A stretch of DNA of 64,000 nt from Celerinatantimonas sp046054195 (GTDB taxonomy: Bacteria > Pseudomonadota > Gammaproteobacteria > Enterobacterales > Celerinatantimonadaceae), in assembly GCF_046054195.1 (NCBI RefSeq), contig NZ_JBEQCS010000007.1, positions 62,001 to 126,000 on the forward strand. The letters run 5' to 3'. The stretch's first letter is position 1; every line of letters starts with the position of its first letter. The position numbers were made by a program, and so were the translations under genes. Below, in pieces: positions 8,726 through 18,540 of this stretch. The notes beneath the pieces were generated by a model. The model saw nothing but the letters and a program-made list of their open reading frames with translations. It made no database searches and had not been told where the DNA came from.

Positions 8726-9847
8726 TTAACTCTGTGGCGCTTCGTTCATGGCATTGTTGAGCAAGTCATGCAGGCTTGCTAAGACTTGTTTATGTCGCAG
8801 TTGGCCCAAGTATTTGCCCTTGGCGTCAATGACTGCAAGATCGCGTTGTTTAGCTGGGCCTTCAGCTATCACTTCACTAAATGGGCGCTCATCGGTGATA
8901 GTGGGCAATAGATCTAAAAACTCATTCAACTGGGCACTTTTTTGCTGTAGTGCTCGGTTAACCTGATAGAGCGATAATCCGCCGACAAGCTTTTTCCCAT
9001 CGAGTAGGTAAGCATAACTACTGCGAGCCTGTTGCATCGCTTTTAAGGCGCTATCGGGCAGGGTATGAATATCTAGCGTTAGTGTTGGCCATTTAGCCAA
9101 CTGACCAGCGGTTAATGCTTGCAGTGGATTGATGTTAGCCACCAGTTTGCGAAGGGCCGGTAAGTTATCCTCAACCAGTAATTTAGCCGGAGTTCCGTGC
9201 GTGGTGCAGTTACCCTTTTCAAATAGCAATAAATAATCCGCTTGATGGCATAAGCTTGCCAAATGAGTGGTATGAATGACTACAATGCTTTGGCGGCTTT
9301 GACAGAGCTGATGCAAACGCGAATGCCATTTTTCTTGTAAAGGCTTAGGCAATTCATTGAGTAAGGAGTCGATAAGTAGTAATTCAGGCTGACATAGATA
9401 AGCGCGCCACAAAAGCAGTTGAATGTGTTGGGCATGGTTCAGCTGTTGCGGCGTTTTATCTAAGTGCTCGAGCAGGTTATCTTCTTCAAGAGCTTGTTGA
9501 ATTCGCTCTTGGGCTTTGCGCACCGAGTAACCACGAACTTGTAAGACAAACAAAAGATTATCATTAACGCTTAGCCATTCGAGTAACGGTAGCCGCCATG
9601 AGATCAGCATTACCCCTTTATGGCGCCATTGCTCAAGTGCATTGGCTTGCTGAGGAATAGGTTCGCCGTTGTAGCGAACTTTCCCTTGTAGAGGGCTTTT
9701 TTCTCCGAACAAGACTTTGAGCATCTCCTCGCTGCCAGAACCAATGTCGCCATAACAGGCAACCAGTTGGCCACCGCCAATAGTCAGCTCGACTAAGGTC
9801 TTAAACTTTTCTGCTAATGCGAAGTTAGATATCTGAATTTGACTCAT
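8726..9847 (-). CDS. ProV-like protein with degenerate ATPase motifs and CBS region
   Basis: A 373-residue protein collinear with the ATPases of glycine-betaine importers (ProV/OpuA): an ABC-type domain at residues 1-235, then a C-terminal CBS-like region (~250-365). The catalytic motifs have decayed. The Walker A position reads GDIGSGSEEM (Lys replaced by Ser), the Q-loop position ISWRLP lacks Gln, the signature reads LNHAQHIQ instead of LSGGQ, and Walker B LLLID is followed by Ser rather than Glu. The H-loop region is altered (VVIHTTHL). The frame is nonetheless intact and its start overlaps the permease stop by four bases. It probably cannot hydrolyse ATP; a regulatory or structural role is inference. 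Confidence 0.75.
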   Translation of the reverse strand: MSQIQISNFALAEKFKTLVELTIGGGQLVACYGDIGSGSEEMLKVLFGEKSPLQGKVRYNGEPIPQQANALEQWRHKGVMLISWRLPLLEWLSVNDNLLFVLQVRGYSVRKAQERIQQALEEDNLLEHLDKTPQQLNHAQHIQLLLWRAYLCQPELLLIDSLLNELPKPLQEKWHSRLHQLCQSRQSIVVIHTTHLASLCHQADYLLLFEKGNCTTHGTPAKLLVEDNLPALRKLVANINPLQALTAGQLAKWPTLTLDIHTLPDSALKAMQQARSSYAYLLDGKKLVGGLSLYQVNRALQQKSAQLNEFLDLLPTITDERPFSEVIAEGPAKQRDLAVIDAKGKYLGQLRHKQVLASLHDLLNNAMNEAPQS

Positions 9848-10620
9848 AAGACCTCTTTATGAGCATTATCGATGCTCCATAATAGCAGTTGTACTAACAC
9901 TAATGTTGCAATGGATTGGGCCACACCCACGAGTTGCCCTTGGGTTAATCCTTGATAAAAATGTTGCCCCAGTCCAGGTAAGCCAATGATCCCGGCAAAA
10001 GCACAATAGAGCAGGCTCAGTTGCAGTGTTCCTGCTCGCCAGCTGTTGAGCCGAGGGGTTAACCAACGTTTGGCGACCCATTGCATCCGCTGACTTCTAT
10101 TGGCTCCAAGCATTTGAGCCTGTTCCAACGGTTTGTTGGGTAACTGGGCAAATAATTTGAGTCTTTGGCAAATAAAAGCGGGGATCAGGGCGATGAATGC
10201 ACTGATGAGCCCAACTAACCAGCTAGGATGAAATATCACAACAGAGCAGAGGCCGACATAAAGTGGCCAGTAAAAATGGCAGCGATTGGCAATTTTTAAG
10301 CAAGTGGTACTTAGCATTAAATAGTGTGTTAAAGCCCGGCACAGAGCAAAACTGGCCAGCCAAATCATAAACCACCAACCTAACTGTTCAATGAACAATC
10401 CCCAAAGATCTAATCCATAGGCAATAAAAGGAATAATGATGGCCGCAACTGCTGAAAGAGGGCGTTTGCGAGCTAAACTAATCACCAGTGCCACAGCGAT
10501 AATAGCCCAAAAAGGCACGAGCATGAGTAAGTGGTTCAGCCATTGCACAAATTGCTCGGGGGCGTTGACGGATAGCCAAGGGGCAGTGGCTAGTTTTTCC
10601 CATAGTGGCCATGGCACCAT
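9844..10620 (-). CDS. ProW-like ABC permease
   Basis: A 258-residue inner-membrane protein with six or more hydrophobic segments. Near residue 168 it has an EAA-type loop, EQAQMLGANRSQRMQWV, and later GIIGLPGLGQ, both typical of binding-protein-dependent transporter permeases of the ProW/OpuAB group. It is shorter than ProW (~350) because the long N-terminal tail is missing. It is coupled by a four-base overlap to the ProV-like gene and follows the YbaK-type gene by 19 bp. No substrate-binding protein gene is in the cluster. Choline/betaine-type substrates would be expected from the family, but the partner ATPase looks inactive. Confidence 0.72.
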   Translation of the reverse strand: MVPWPLWEKLATAPWLSVNAPEQFVQWLNHLLMLVPFWAIIAVALVISLARKRPLSAVAAIIIPFIAYGLDLWGLFIEQLGWWFMIWLASFALCRALTHYLMLSTTCLKIANRCHFYWPLYVGLCSVVIFHPSWLVGLISAFIALIPAFICQRLKLFAQLPNKPLEQAQMLGANRSQRMQWVAKRWLTPRLNSWRAGTLQLSLLYCAFAGIIGLPGLGQHFYQGLTQGQLVGVAQSIATLVLVQLLLWSIDNAHKEVL

Positions 10621-10639
10621 GCTAGCTAATCTCCTTTTA

Positions 10640-11158
10640 TCACTCGGTTAGCGTTACGAGTGTGAATAAGTGTTCGGTCCAATGAAAAAAGCGCTCTAAA
10701 TCGCTCTTATCTATCACCCAAGTTTGCCGATTATCCCCTGGGTGACATTGTAAGGCTTTGGCATCATGCCATAGATTTTGTTCAATCCATAATTCAACCT
10801 TCTGATCTTTATCAAAAATTAACCCTAATGGCGAGACACTCCCCGGCGTTAAGTTAAGATATTTTTGCAATCTACGCGCTGAGGCAAAACCAAGGCGCTT
10901 GGTCTGGTTGTCACTGGCAAGCTGTTTTAAGTTGACTTGAGTATGCGCTGGAACAACCAGTAAAAAATGACGCTTACCGGGATTATCTTGTAAAAAAAGC
11001 GTCTTTATTCGCTGCCCTGAGCGCACTAAAGCAAGCTCATCAGCTCGATGGCAATTGTCTAATGGCGGATGCTCATAACATTGATAGGTTATATTTAGTC
11101 TGGCTAACGCGTCCGCGATGCATTGCCGTTTTTCTAAAAATGGATCGTATTGATTCAT
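10640..11158 (-). CDS. YbaK/ProXp-ala-type aminoacyl-tRNA deacylase
   Basis: A 172-residue trans-editing protein related to the insertion domain of bacterial prolyl-tRNA synthetase. It would hydrolyse mischarged tRNA, most likely Ala-tRNA-Pro. Landmarks are the RIKTLFLQD segment with the conserved Lys, FLLVVPAHTQVNLKQL, LGFASARRLQKYL and LTPGSVSPLGLI, the last two characteristic of the PrdX/ProXp-ala subgroup rather than YbaK itself. It is the first gene of the three-gene minus-strand unit with the permease and the ProV-like gene; no functional tie between tRNA editing and transport is evident. Confidence 0.85.
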   Translation of the reverse strand: MNQYDPFLEKRQCIADALARLNITYQCYEHPPLDNCHRADELALVRSGQRIKTLFLQDNPGKRHFLLVVPAHTQVNLKQLASDNQTKRLGFASARRLQKYLNLTPGSVSPLGLIFDKDQKVELWIEQNLWHDAKALQCHPGDNRQTWVIDKSDLERFFHWTEHLFTLVTLTE

Positions 11159-11271
11159 CCATTAAGAATAACACGGTGTATCGTCGCTGCAGCATATTTT
11201 GCATATAAAGACATACAGTTATGAATTTCTAATTGTAAGGGTGAGGGCATTGATAGCTGTTTTGTCAGCAT

Positions 11272-11294
11272 AAAAAAGCCCTGCAAGCAGGGCT
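11272..11294 (-). terminator. Terminator of gltBD
   Basis: The stem AGCCCTG/CAGGGCT (11277-11294) with a four-base loop is followed on the minus strand by a six-base T run. It lies 35 bases past the gltD stop. Confidence 0.85.
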
Positions 11295-11328
11295 ATATGA
11301 TTAGCTTTAAAACTTACAAAAAAAATTT

Positions 11329-12741
11329 TTAGACTTCGAGATAATCTAAAATACCTTCAGCAGCTTTACGCCCTTCAGCAATGGCTGTGACTACCAAATC
11401 AGATCCTCTAACTGCATCACCGCCAGCAAATATTTTGCTGTTGCTTGTCTGATAGGCAAAATCGCCTTGTTCAGGAGCCTTAATTCGGCCGCGCTCATCA
11501 GTTTGAACGCCTGAATCAGTTAACCATGATTTTGGATCTGGTTTAAAACCAAATGCCATGACGACAGCATCGCACTCAAGCGCGTATTCACTACCTTCAA
11601 TAGGCTGTGGACGGCGACGGCCATTGCTGTCTGGTTCACCTAATTCAGTTTTAACCACTTCAATCGAGCTAACTTGATCATCGGTTGTATTGATAGCCAA
11701 AGGTTGCAGGTTCCAGAGAAATTCAACGCCTTCTTCTTTGGCATTTTTTACTTCCCGTCGAGAACCCGGCATGTTGGCTTCATCACGGCGATAAGCACAA
11801 TAGACCTTACGAGCACCTTGGCGCACGGCTGTGCGAACACAGTCCATTGCTGTATCCCCACCGCCTAGAACAACAACGGTTTTATCTGCAAAATCAGTGT
11901 ATGGATATTGTTCACTATCGAAATTAAGCAGGTGGTTGGTATTGGCAATCAAAAATGGCAGTGCGTCATAGACGCCTTTGGCATCTTCATTAAGCAACCC
12001 ACCGCGAATGTACTGATAGGTACCAACGCCAACAAATACGGCGTCATACTGCTCAGTGAGTTCATCAAACTGAATGTCTTTGCCAATCTCAGTTGAGAGG
12101 CGAAACTCAATGCCCATCCCTTCAAAAATTTCTCGGCGGCGCTGCATCACTGATTTATCAAGCTTAAAGGCCGGGATCCCAAAGGTGAGTAGTCCACCAA
12201 TTTGTGGATGACGGTCATAAACAACGGCTTTGACACCATTACGCGCGAGAATATCAGCGCATGCAAGGCCAGCAGGTCCCGCGCCAATAACAGCCACTCG
12301 TTTATCAGTTTGCTCGACATCGGACAGATCGGGTTTCCAACCCATCGCGAATGCTTTATCGGTGATGTATTTTTCAACATTACCAATAGTTACCGCACCA
12401 AAACCATCATTTAACGTACAAGAGCCTTCACACAGACGATCTTGCGGACAGACGCGTCCGCATACTTCTGGCAGGCTGTTGGTTTCATGGCACAATTCAA
12501 CCGCTTCTAAAATCCGTCCTTCATTGGCTAATTTTAGCCAGTTCGGAATATAGTTGTGAACGGGACATTTCCATTCACAATAAGGGTTACCACATGACAA
12601 ACAACGGTCAGCTTGTTGCTGGGCTTGATTGTCATTAAAGGGTTCATAAATTTCAATAAACTGCTGACGTCGCACCGGAATTGGTTTTTTCGGCGGATCA
12701 ATACGCTCAACATCAACAAATTGAAACACATTTTTACTCAT
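11329..12741 (-). CDS. gltD: glutamate synthase (NADPH) small subunit
   Basis: A 470-residue flavoprotein that passes electrons from NADPH to the GltB subunit for glutamate formation from glutamine and 2-oxoglutarate. The N-terminal Cys-rich region (CLSCGNPYCEWKCP, then CGRVCPQDRLCEGSC) binds iron-sulfur clusters. An FAD dinucleotide fold follows at residues ~147-175 (VIGAGPAGLACA) and an NADPH fold near 290 (VVLGGGDTAMDC). The C-terminal GDAVRGSDLVVTAIAEGR is the usual flavin-binding end. The length matches E. coli GltD (472). It lies 21 bp downstream of gltB in the same operon and ends in a strong terminator. Confidence 0.97.
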   Translation of the reverse strand: MSKNVFQFVDVERIDPPKKPIPVRRQQFIEIYEPFNDNQAQQQADRCLSCGNPYCEWKCPVHNYIPNWLKLANEGRILEAVELCHETNSLPEVCGRVCPQDRLCEGSCTLNDGFGAVTIGNVEKYITDKAFAMGWKPDLSDVEQTDKRVAVIGAGPAGLACADILARNGVKAVVYDRHPQIGGLLTFGIPAFKLDKSVMQRRREIFEGMGIEFRLSTEIGKDIQFDELTEQYDAVFVGVGTYQYIRGGLLNEDAKGVYDALPFLIANTNHLLNFDSEQYPYTDFADKTVVVLGGGDTAMDCVRTAVRQGARKVYCAYRRDEANMPGSRREVKNAKEEGVEFLWNLQPLAINTTDDQVSSIEVVKTELGEPDSNGRRRPQPIEGSEYALECDAVVMAFGFKPDPKSWLTDSGVQTDERGRIKAPEQGDFAYQTSNSKIFAGGDAVRGSDLVVTAIAEGRKAAEGILDYLEV

Positions 12742-12762
12742 CTGATGTTTGTCCTCTGTTCT

Positions 12763-15700
12763 TTATTGCGCCTGGATCCGAAGTTCGGCCGCTGACTGGC
12801 TGGTATGACCAAGCAGTGACTTCACATCCGAAGATTTCGGTTTAACCAATTTGAACATTGGTAAGTAATGCTCAAAATCAGCTAAAATCGCTTCAGCGCG
12901 CGGGCTGTTTGTTTCGTGCCAGTGCTGGTTAATAATGCCACGCAGATGCTCTTGGTGAATGGCCAGCTCACTGATATCGATAAGTTCAACCATATCGGTA
13001 TTGGTGCGATGATCAAAATCACCTGTTTCATCTAAGACGTAGGCAAAACCACCCGTCATCCCAGCTGCGAAGTTAACCCCCGTACGACCTAGAACAGTGA
13101 CAATTCCCCCTGTCATATATTCACAACCATTATCTCCAAGCCCTTCAACGACAGCATGAGCCCCAGAGTTACGAACGCCAAATCGCTCACCAACTCGTCC
13201 GGCTGCGTAAAGTTTGCCGCCAGTTGCACCATATAGGCAAGTATTCCCGGCAATGGTTGCCAGATGAGATTGGAATGCAACGCCAATATGAGGTCGAATA
13301 ACCAGTTTACCGCCAGTCATTCCTTTACCAACGTAGTCGTTAGCATCCCCAGTGAGAATCATATTCACACCGCCTGCATTCCAAACCCCAAAGCTTTGGC
13401 CCGCGGTTCCATCGAAATTAATCTCAATTGGGTCGCTGGCCATCCCTTGGTTACCGTATTTTTTCGCAACCATGCCAGAGAGCGCTGCGCCAACTGAACG
13501 GTCAGTGTTGCGAATTTCATAGCGCAGTGATGCACCGGTTTTATTTTCTACGGCAGCTTTAGCATCAGCCACAATTTTTTGATTGAGAGGGCCGTTATCA
13601 AAGGTTGGGTTTGATGTCTGACAGAACAATCCTTCGTTATGCGGTGATTTTGGTTTGTATAAAATCCCGCTTAAATCCAGTTTGCTTTGTTTGCTGGTGT
13701 AACCTTCAATGGCGCTGAGCAACTCAGTTCGGCCAATCAGGTCAGTTAGTTTGCTGACGCCACAAAGAGCGAGTAGTTCGCGAACTTCCTGTGCTAAGAA
13801 GCGGAAGTAGTTCATTACCATTTCTGCTTCACCGGCAAAGTGTTTACGACGCAGTGTTTCATCTTGGGTCGCAACGCCAGTTGCACAGTTATTTAAGTGA
13901 CAAATTCTAAGGTATTTACAGCCTAAGACCACCATTGGTCCAGTGCCGAAACCAAAGCTTTCAGCTCCTAAAATTGCCGCTTTTACAACATCTAATCCAG
14001 TTTTTAGACCGCCATCAACTTGCAAGCGGATTTTATGGCGAAGACCATTTTCAACCAGTGCTTGCTGGGTTTCAGCAAGGCCTAGCTCCCACGGACTTCC
14101 CGCATATTTAACCGATGTTAATGGGCTTGCCCCTGTGCCACCGTCATAACCAGAAATTGTAATAAGGTCAGCATAGGCTTTTGCAACACCTGTGGCAATC
14201 GTGCCAACACCTGGTTCAGACACCAGTTTCACCGAGATGAGTGCACTTGGATTAATCTGTTTTAAATCAAAAATCAGCTGCGCTAAATCTTCAATCGAAT
14301 AGATATCGTGGTGCGGCGGTGGTGAAATCAGTGTAACCCCTGGTACGGCAAAGCGTAATTTGGCAATTTCAACACTCACTTTATGACCTGGCAGCTGACC
14401 ACCTTCACCTGGTTTAGCGCCTTGAGCGACTTTAATCTGAATCACGCTCGCATTCATCAGGTAATGAGGCGTTACGCCAAAGCGGCCAGATGCAATCTGC
14501 TTAATTTTAGAGTTACGATCACTATTAAAGCGATTTGGATCTTCACCACCTTCACCAGAGTTTGATTGTCCGCCCAACCGGTTCATCGCTATCGCTAATG
14601 TTTCGTGAGCTTCTCGGCCAAGTGCGCCGATAGACATCGCGGCGGTATCAAAACGAGGAAATAGTGCACTAGCAGGTTCCACATCATCTAACGCAATGCC
14701 TTGTTCTGGCGGCGTGAGTTTGAGCAGATCGCGAAGAGTGGCTACCGGGCGCTCATTCACCAGTTTGGCAAATGCTTTGTATTGGGTATAGTCACCACTG
14801 CGTGTAGCTGCCTGCAGTGTTTTAACGATGTCTGGGTTATAAGCGTGATACTCACCGCCATAGACATATTTAAGCAGACCACCGGCCGGAAGTTTGCGGC
14901 GTTTGAGCCAAGCCTGGCGCGATAAATTCAACTGGTCTTGTTGAATATCGTCAAAATCAGCGCCGCTAATTCGACTCGCCACGCCGTTAAAGCAAAGATC
15001 AACGACTGATTCATTCAGACCCACGGCTTCAAACAGCTGTGAACAGCGATAACTTGCAACCGTTGCGATGCCCATTTTGGACATGATTTTATAAAGGCCT
15101 TTATTAATGCCATGGCGATAATTTTGAATCGCTGTGCGCAAATCGTGGTCAATCGTACCGTTTTCAACCAACCGAGCCAGTGATTCATAAGCCAGATATG
15201 GATAAACAGCCGTTGCGCCAAAGCCAATCAGCACTGCAAAATGGTGCGGGTCACGAGCCGATGCTGTTTCGACCAGAATGTTTGCATCACAACGTAGCTG
15301 ATTTTCTAGCAATGCATTTTGCACCGCGCCCACTGCCATCGCCGCTGGAATTGGCAAAGTATCTTTGCTCAGATGGCGATCGGATAAAACAATTAACACC
15401 GTGCCCATGCGAGCGGCGGTTACCGCTTCATTACAGACCCGTTGAATAGCCGCTTCAAGGCCTTCACTTGGCTGATAATTAAGGCTGATGATGCTGGAGC
15501 GGTAATGCTCTTCATCAAGCTCAAGCAATTGGCGAAGATCGCTATAGACCAAAATCGGTGAGTTAAATGTATAACGAGCCGCGTGACCAGTTGTTTCTCG
15601 AAAAACGTTTTGCTCACGGCCAATACAGGTGGCCAATGACATCACATGCGATTCACGCAGTGGATCGATAGGCGGGTTGGTGACCTGAGCAAATTTCTGC

Positions 15701-17226
15701 CGGAAGTAATCATAGAAGTTTCGGCTTTGGCTGGATAATACTGCCATTGGCGTATCATCACCCATAGAGCCAACGGCTTCTTGGCCATTTTCGCCAAGCA
15801 CTCCTAGCACTTGTTCGAGCTCTTCTTTGCTGTAACCAAATTGTTTTTGATAGACCAACAGCTCTGCATCGCTAAAGTTGCGATTGCCAACATGCTCGTC
15901 ATCAAGTTCTTCAAACGGTTTGATGCGGTGGAAGTTCTCGTTAATCCACTGACGGTAAGGGTGGCGAGCTTTTAAATCCTGATCAATTGCAAACGAGGTC
16001 CAAAGCTTGCTGGTATAAGTATCGATAACCAACAATTCACCAGGTCCAACACGACCTTTTTCCAGAACTTCATCTGGGGAGTAATCCCAAATCCCAACTT
16101 CTGACGCTAAGGTTATGAGGTTGTCATTGGTGATGACATAACGCGCTGGACGCAGGCCATTACGGTCGAGGCCGCAGGCTGCAAAACGACCATCGCTCAT
16201 GACAATCCCCGCAGGGCCATCCCATGGTTCCATATGCATGGAGTTAAAGTCATAGAAGGCTTTGAGATCATCGTCCATATCCGGATGGTGTTGCCATGCA
16301 GGTGGAATCAACAGACGAAAAGCCCTAAAGAGGTCCATCCCGCCGGCTAAAAACAGCTCAAGCATGTTATCCAGTGATGATGAGTCAGAACCTTCAGTAT
16401 TTACAAATGGTGCTGCGCTTTGCAGATCCGGTAATAGTGGCGAGCTGAATTTATAAGAGCGCGCTTTGGCCCACTGGCGGTTACCGGTAATCGTATTAAT
16501 TTCACCATTGTGTGCTAAAAAGCGAAATGGCTGGGCGAGCGGCCATTTTGGTGAAGTGTTCGTTGAGAAGCGCTGATGGAACAGACAAATACTGCTTTGC
16601 ATACGAATATCGCCCAGATCCGGATAGAATCGGGTTAAATCCGCAGGCATACATAAACCTTTATAAACGGTCGTCAGTGTCGACAGTGATGCGATATAAA
16701 ATTCTGAATCAACGGGGTCTAGCTGCTTTTCAATCCGTCGACGAGCAATATATAGACGCCGTTCAATATCTTTAGCAACCCATCCTGCTGGGGCATTAAT
16801 AAAGACCTGTTCAATCTGAGGGCGATTTGATTTAGCTAAATCACCAAGCACACTATCTTCGACAGGAACTTCACGCCAGCCAAGGACTGTTAACGTTTCT
16901 TGTTCGAGTTCTTTTTTTATCACCTGGCGGGCATTCGCAGCCAGGATTGGATCTGTATTTAAAAAGATCATCCCAACCGCATACTTACGGCCAAGACTCC
17001 ATTTTTTCTCTTCAGCAATGGCCCGGAAAAAAGCATCTGGTTTTTGCATCAAGAGACCACAGCCATCACCGGTTTTACCGTCGGCTGAGATCCCTCCACG
17101 ATGCTGCATGCGCGTTAAAGCAGATATCGCAACGCGGACTAATTTATGGCTTGCTTCGCCTTCCATATGGGCGATCAGGCCAAAACCACAGTTATCTTTT
17201 TCCAGGGTCGAGTCATAAACAGACAT
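12763..17226 (-). CDS. gltB: glutamate synthase (NADPH) large subunit
   Basis: A protein of 1487 residues when started at the ATG at 17226, which has AGGAG nine bases upstream; a TTG eight codons earlier has no such support. It carries an N-terminal glutamine amidotransferase domain whose nucleophile is Cys13 (DNCGFG), so a 12-residue propeptide must be removed. A central domain, an FMN-binding synthase domain (GEGGEDPNRF; SGYDGGTGASPL) with a 3Fe-4S Cys cluster (CKYLRICHLNNCATGVA), and a C-terminal beta-helix rich in Gly (TGGKLVIRP) follow. Together with GltD it forms the main ammonia-assimilation enzyme at low nitrogen. Divergent yhcC lies upstream, as in E. coli. Confidence 0.98.
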   Translation of the reverse strand: MSVYDSTLEKDNCGFGLIAHMEGEASHKLVRVAISALTRMQHRGGISADGKTGDGCGLLMQKPDAFFRAIAEEKKWSLGRKYAVGMIFLNTDPILAANARQVIKKELEQETLTVLGWREVPVEDSVLGDLAKSNRPQIEQVFINAPAGWVAKDIERRLYIARRRIEKQLDPVDSEFYIASLSTLTTVYKGLCMPADLTRFYPDLGDIRMQSSICLFHQRFSTNTSPKWPLAQPFRFLAHNGEINTITGNRQWAKARSYKFSSPLLPDLQSAAPFVNTEGSDSSSLDNMLELFLAGGMDLFRAFRLLIPPAWQHHPDMDDDLKAFYDFNSMHMEPWDGPAGIVMSDGRFAACGLDRNGLRPARYVITNDNLITLASEVGIWDYSPDEVLEKGRVGPGELLVIDTYTSKLWTSFAIDQDLKARHPYRQWINENFHRIKPFEELDDEHVGNRNFSDAELLVYQKQFGYSKEELEQVLGVLGENGQEAVGSMGDDTPMAVLSSQSRNFYDYFRQKFAQVTNPPIDPLRESHVMSLATCIGREQNVFRETTGHAARYTFNSPILVYSDLRQLLELDEEHYRSSIISLNYQPSEGLEAAIQRVCNEAVTAARMGTVLIVLSDRHLSKDTLPIPAAMAVGAVQNALLENQLRCDANILVETASARDPHHFAVLIGFGATAVYPYLAYESLARLVENGTIDHDLRTAIQNYRHGINKGLYKIMSKMGIATVASYRCSQLFEAVGLNESVVDLCFNGVASRISGADFDDIQQDQLNLSRQAWLKRRKLPAGGLLKYVYGGEYHAYNPDIVKTLQAATRSGDYTQYKAFAKLVNERPVATLRDLLKLTPPEQGIALDDVEPASALFPRFDTAAMSIGALGREAHETLAIAMNRLGGQSNSGEGGEDPNRFNSDRNSKIKQIASGRFGVTPHYLMNASVIQIKVAQGAKPGEGGQLPGHKVSVEIAKLRFAVPGVTLISPPPHHDIYSIEDLAQLIFDLKQINPSALISVKLVSEPGVGTIATGVAKAYADLITISGYDGGTGASPLTSVKYAGSPWELGLAETQQALVENGLRHKIRLQVDGGLKTGLDVVKAAILGAESFGFGTGPMVVLGCKYLRICHLNNCATGVATQDETLRRKHFAGEAEMVMNYFRFLAQEVRELLALCGVSKLTDLIGRTELLSAIEGYTSKQSKLDLSGILYKPKSPHNEGLFCQTSNPTFDNGPLNQKIVADAKAAVENKTGASLRYEIRNTDRSVGAALSGMVAKKYGNQGMASDPIEINFDGTAGQSFGVWNAGGVNMILTGDANDYVGKGMTGGKLVIRPHIGVAFQSHLATIAGNTCLYGATGGKLYAAGRVGERFGVRNSGAHAVVEGLGDNGCEYMTGGIVTVLGRTGVNFAAGMTGGFAYVLDETGDFDHRTNTDMVELIDISELAIHQEHLRGIINQHWHETNSPRAEAILADFEHYLPMFKLVKPKSSDVKSLLGHTSQSAAELRIQAQ

Positions 17227-17622
17227 GACACTTCTCCTTGCACTTCCCAATTATGGTTGCTGTTGTTGTGATAAGGGAGTGAATTAAGCGTTATAGTTAT
17301 AGGCGTTAAACCAGTTTCCGTTAACGAATTTGGTCTCTGGCGAATCTCCCAAACTAGCGAGAAACGTCGCTAAGGTCAATTGCCAAATGAGGCAGTGATA
17401 CCAAAAACTCTATGAAGAAGGTGAATTTTCTACTACGGTGGCGAGTAAGTTTAGATTTTTGCGCCAGATGTAGCCAAAAAGCTAGCGAACTGTCACAAGG
17501 ATAAGTTTATCTGAAGAATATCTATTTCTAATTTATTTTAATTTGTTTTTGATCTGAGCTGGCGCCCTTCATGATTTGGCTGATTAAACTAGCATTTATA
17601 TTAATTAGCAAGGGAAAAACAC
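17227..17622. other. 396-bp divergent intergenic region gltB/yhcC
   Basis: No coding ORF is visible. The stretch must hold the gltB promoter and a leader of up to a few hundred bases, and the yhcC promoter. It includes short inverted motifs (for example CTAGCGAG/GAAACGTCGCTA around 17350-17375), but I see no operator that I can name. Confidence 0.6.
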
Positions 17623-18540
17623 GTGCAGTTAACTGATTTTGTGCACACGATCGGATCTGACCTTCGTTCTCGCTATCAGCAGCGGGTGCGCAAGTTAACC
17701 ATTGATGCGCAATTTACCTGTCCTAATCGTGACGGCACTATTGGGCGGGGCGGATGTACGTTTTGCAATGTAAATTCATTTGCAGGTGATATTCCCGATG
17801 AGCTTTCTATTGAGGAGCAGCTTTGTCAGCGTAAGGCTGAAATGAAGCACCAAAACATCTTGTATCTGGCCTATTTTCAGGCTTACACCAGCACCTATGG
17901 TGAATATCAAAAGCTTTATCAGCTATATCAGCAGGCACTTGATGCGCCGCAAGTGGTTGGTATCTGTGTCGGTACTCGCCCTGATTGCGTCAGCGATAAA
18001 GTTCTTCAGCTGTTAAGCGATTATCAAAGCCAAGGCAAAGAAGTTTGGCTGGAGTTGGGGCTGCAAAGTGCTAACGATCGTACTTTAAAACGTATTAATC
18101 GCGGGCATGATTACAGTGCTTATCAGCGCGTTGTTGAAAAAGCGCATCGCTATCAAATAAAAGTATGCACCCATTTAATCTTAGGTCTGCCTGGAGAAGA
18201 CAGTGATGATTATAACCAGACCTTGCAGCGGGTACTTGATGATGGTGTGAGCGGGTTGAAATTGCACCCTTTGATGGTGGTTCAAGGCAGTGTGATGGCC
18301 AAGGCTTGGCAGTCGGGAAGGCTCTCTATATTATCGCTTGATGAGTATGTTAAAAATGCGGCGATGCTCATTGCCAAAACGCCATGGGATGTGGTTTTTC
18401 ACCGAGTTTGTGCCACTGCTCGAGCACCAACATTACTCGCTCCTCATTGGTGTGAGCGGCAATGGCCTCCGCTGACTGCTATTTGTCAGTATTTAAGCGA
18501 AAATGGCAAACAGGGAAGTGGGGGTGTATCCAAAGTATGA
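17623..18540 (+). CDS. yhcC: TIGR01212-family radical SAM protein YhcC
   Basis: A 305-residue radical-SAM enzyme with a cluster motif spread as CPNRDGTIGRGGCTFC (Cys, then CxxC) at residues ~28-43. Further family marks are VGICVGTRPDCVSD, the E-L-G-L-Q-S stretch and THLILGLPGE. The TIGR01212 group keeps the first cysteine well ahead of the CxxC pair, as here. The reaction is not established; tRNA or other RNA modification has been suggested for relatives. Translation is taken to start at GTG 17623 after AAGGGAAA. Position next to gltB matches E. coli and Vibrio order. Confidence 0.92.
   Translation: MQLTDFVHTIGSDLRSRYQQRVRKLTIDAQFTCPNRDGTIGRGGCTFCNVNSFAGDIPDELSIEEQLCQRKAEMKHQNILYLAYFQAYTSTYGEYQKLYQLYQQALDAPQVVGICVGTRPDCVSDKVLQLLSDYQSQGKEVWLELGLQSANDRTLKRINRGHDYSAYQRVVEKAHRYQIKVCTHLILGLPGEDSDDYNQTLQRVLDDGVSGLKLHPLMVVQGSVMAKAWQSGRLSILSLDEYVKNAAMLIAKTPWDVVFHRVCATARAPTLLAPHWCERQWPPLTAICQYLSENGKQGSGGVSKV

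Noticed and set aside
15180..15449. Antisense open frames within gltB (for example 89 codons here)
   Set aside because: They are shadows of a highly conserved gene on the other strand, without binding sites or protein features.
17227..17250. Eight extra N-terminal codons for gltB from a TTG start
   Set aside because: The ATG at 17226 has AGGAG at a normal distance, and the family propeptide fits that start.
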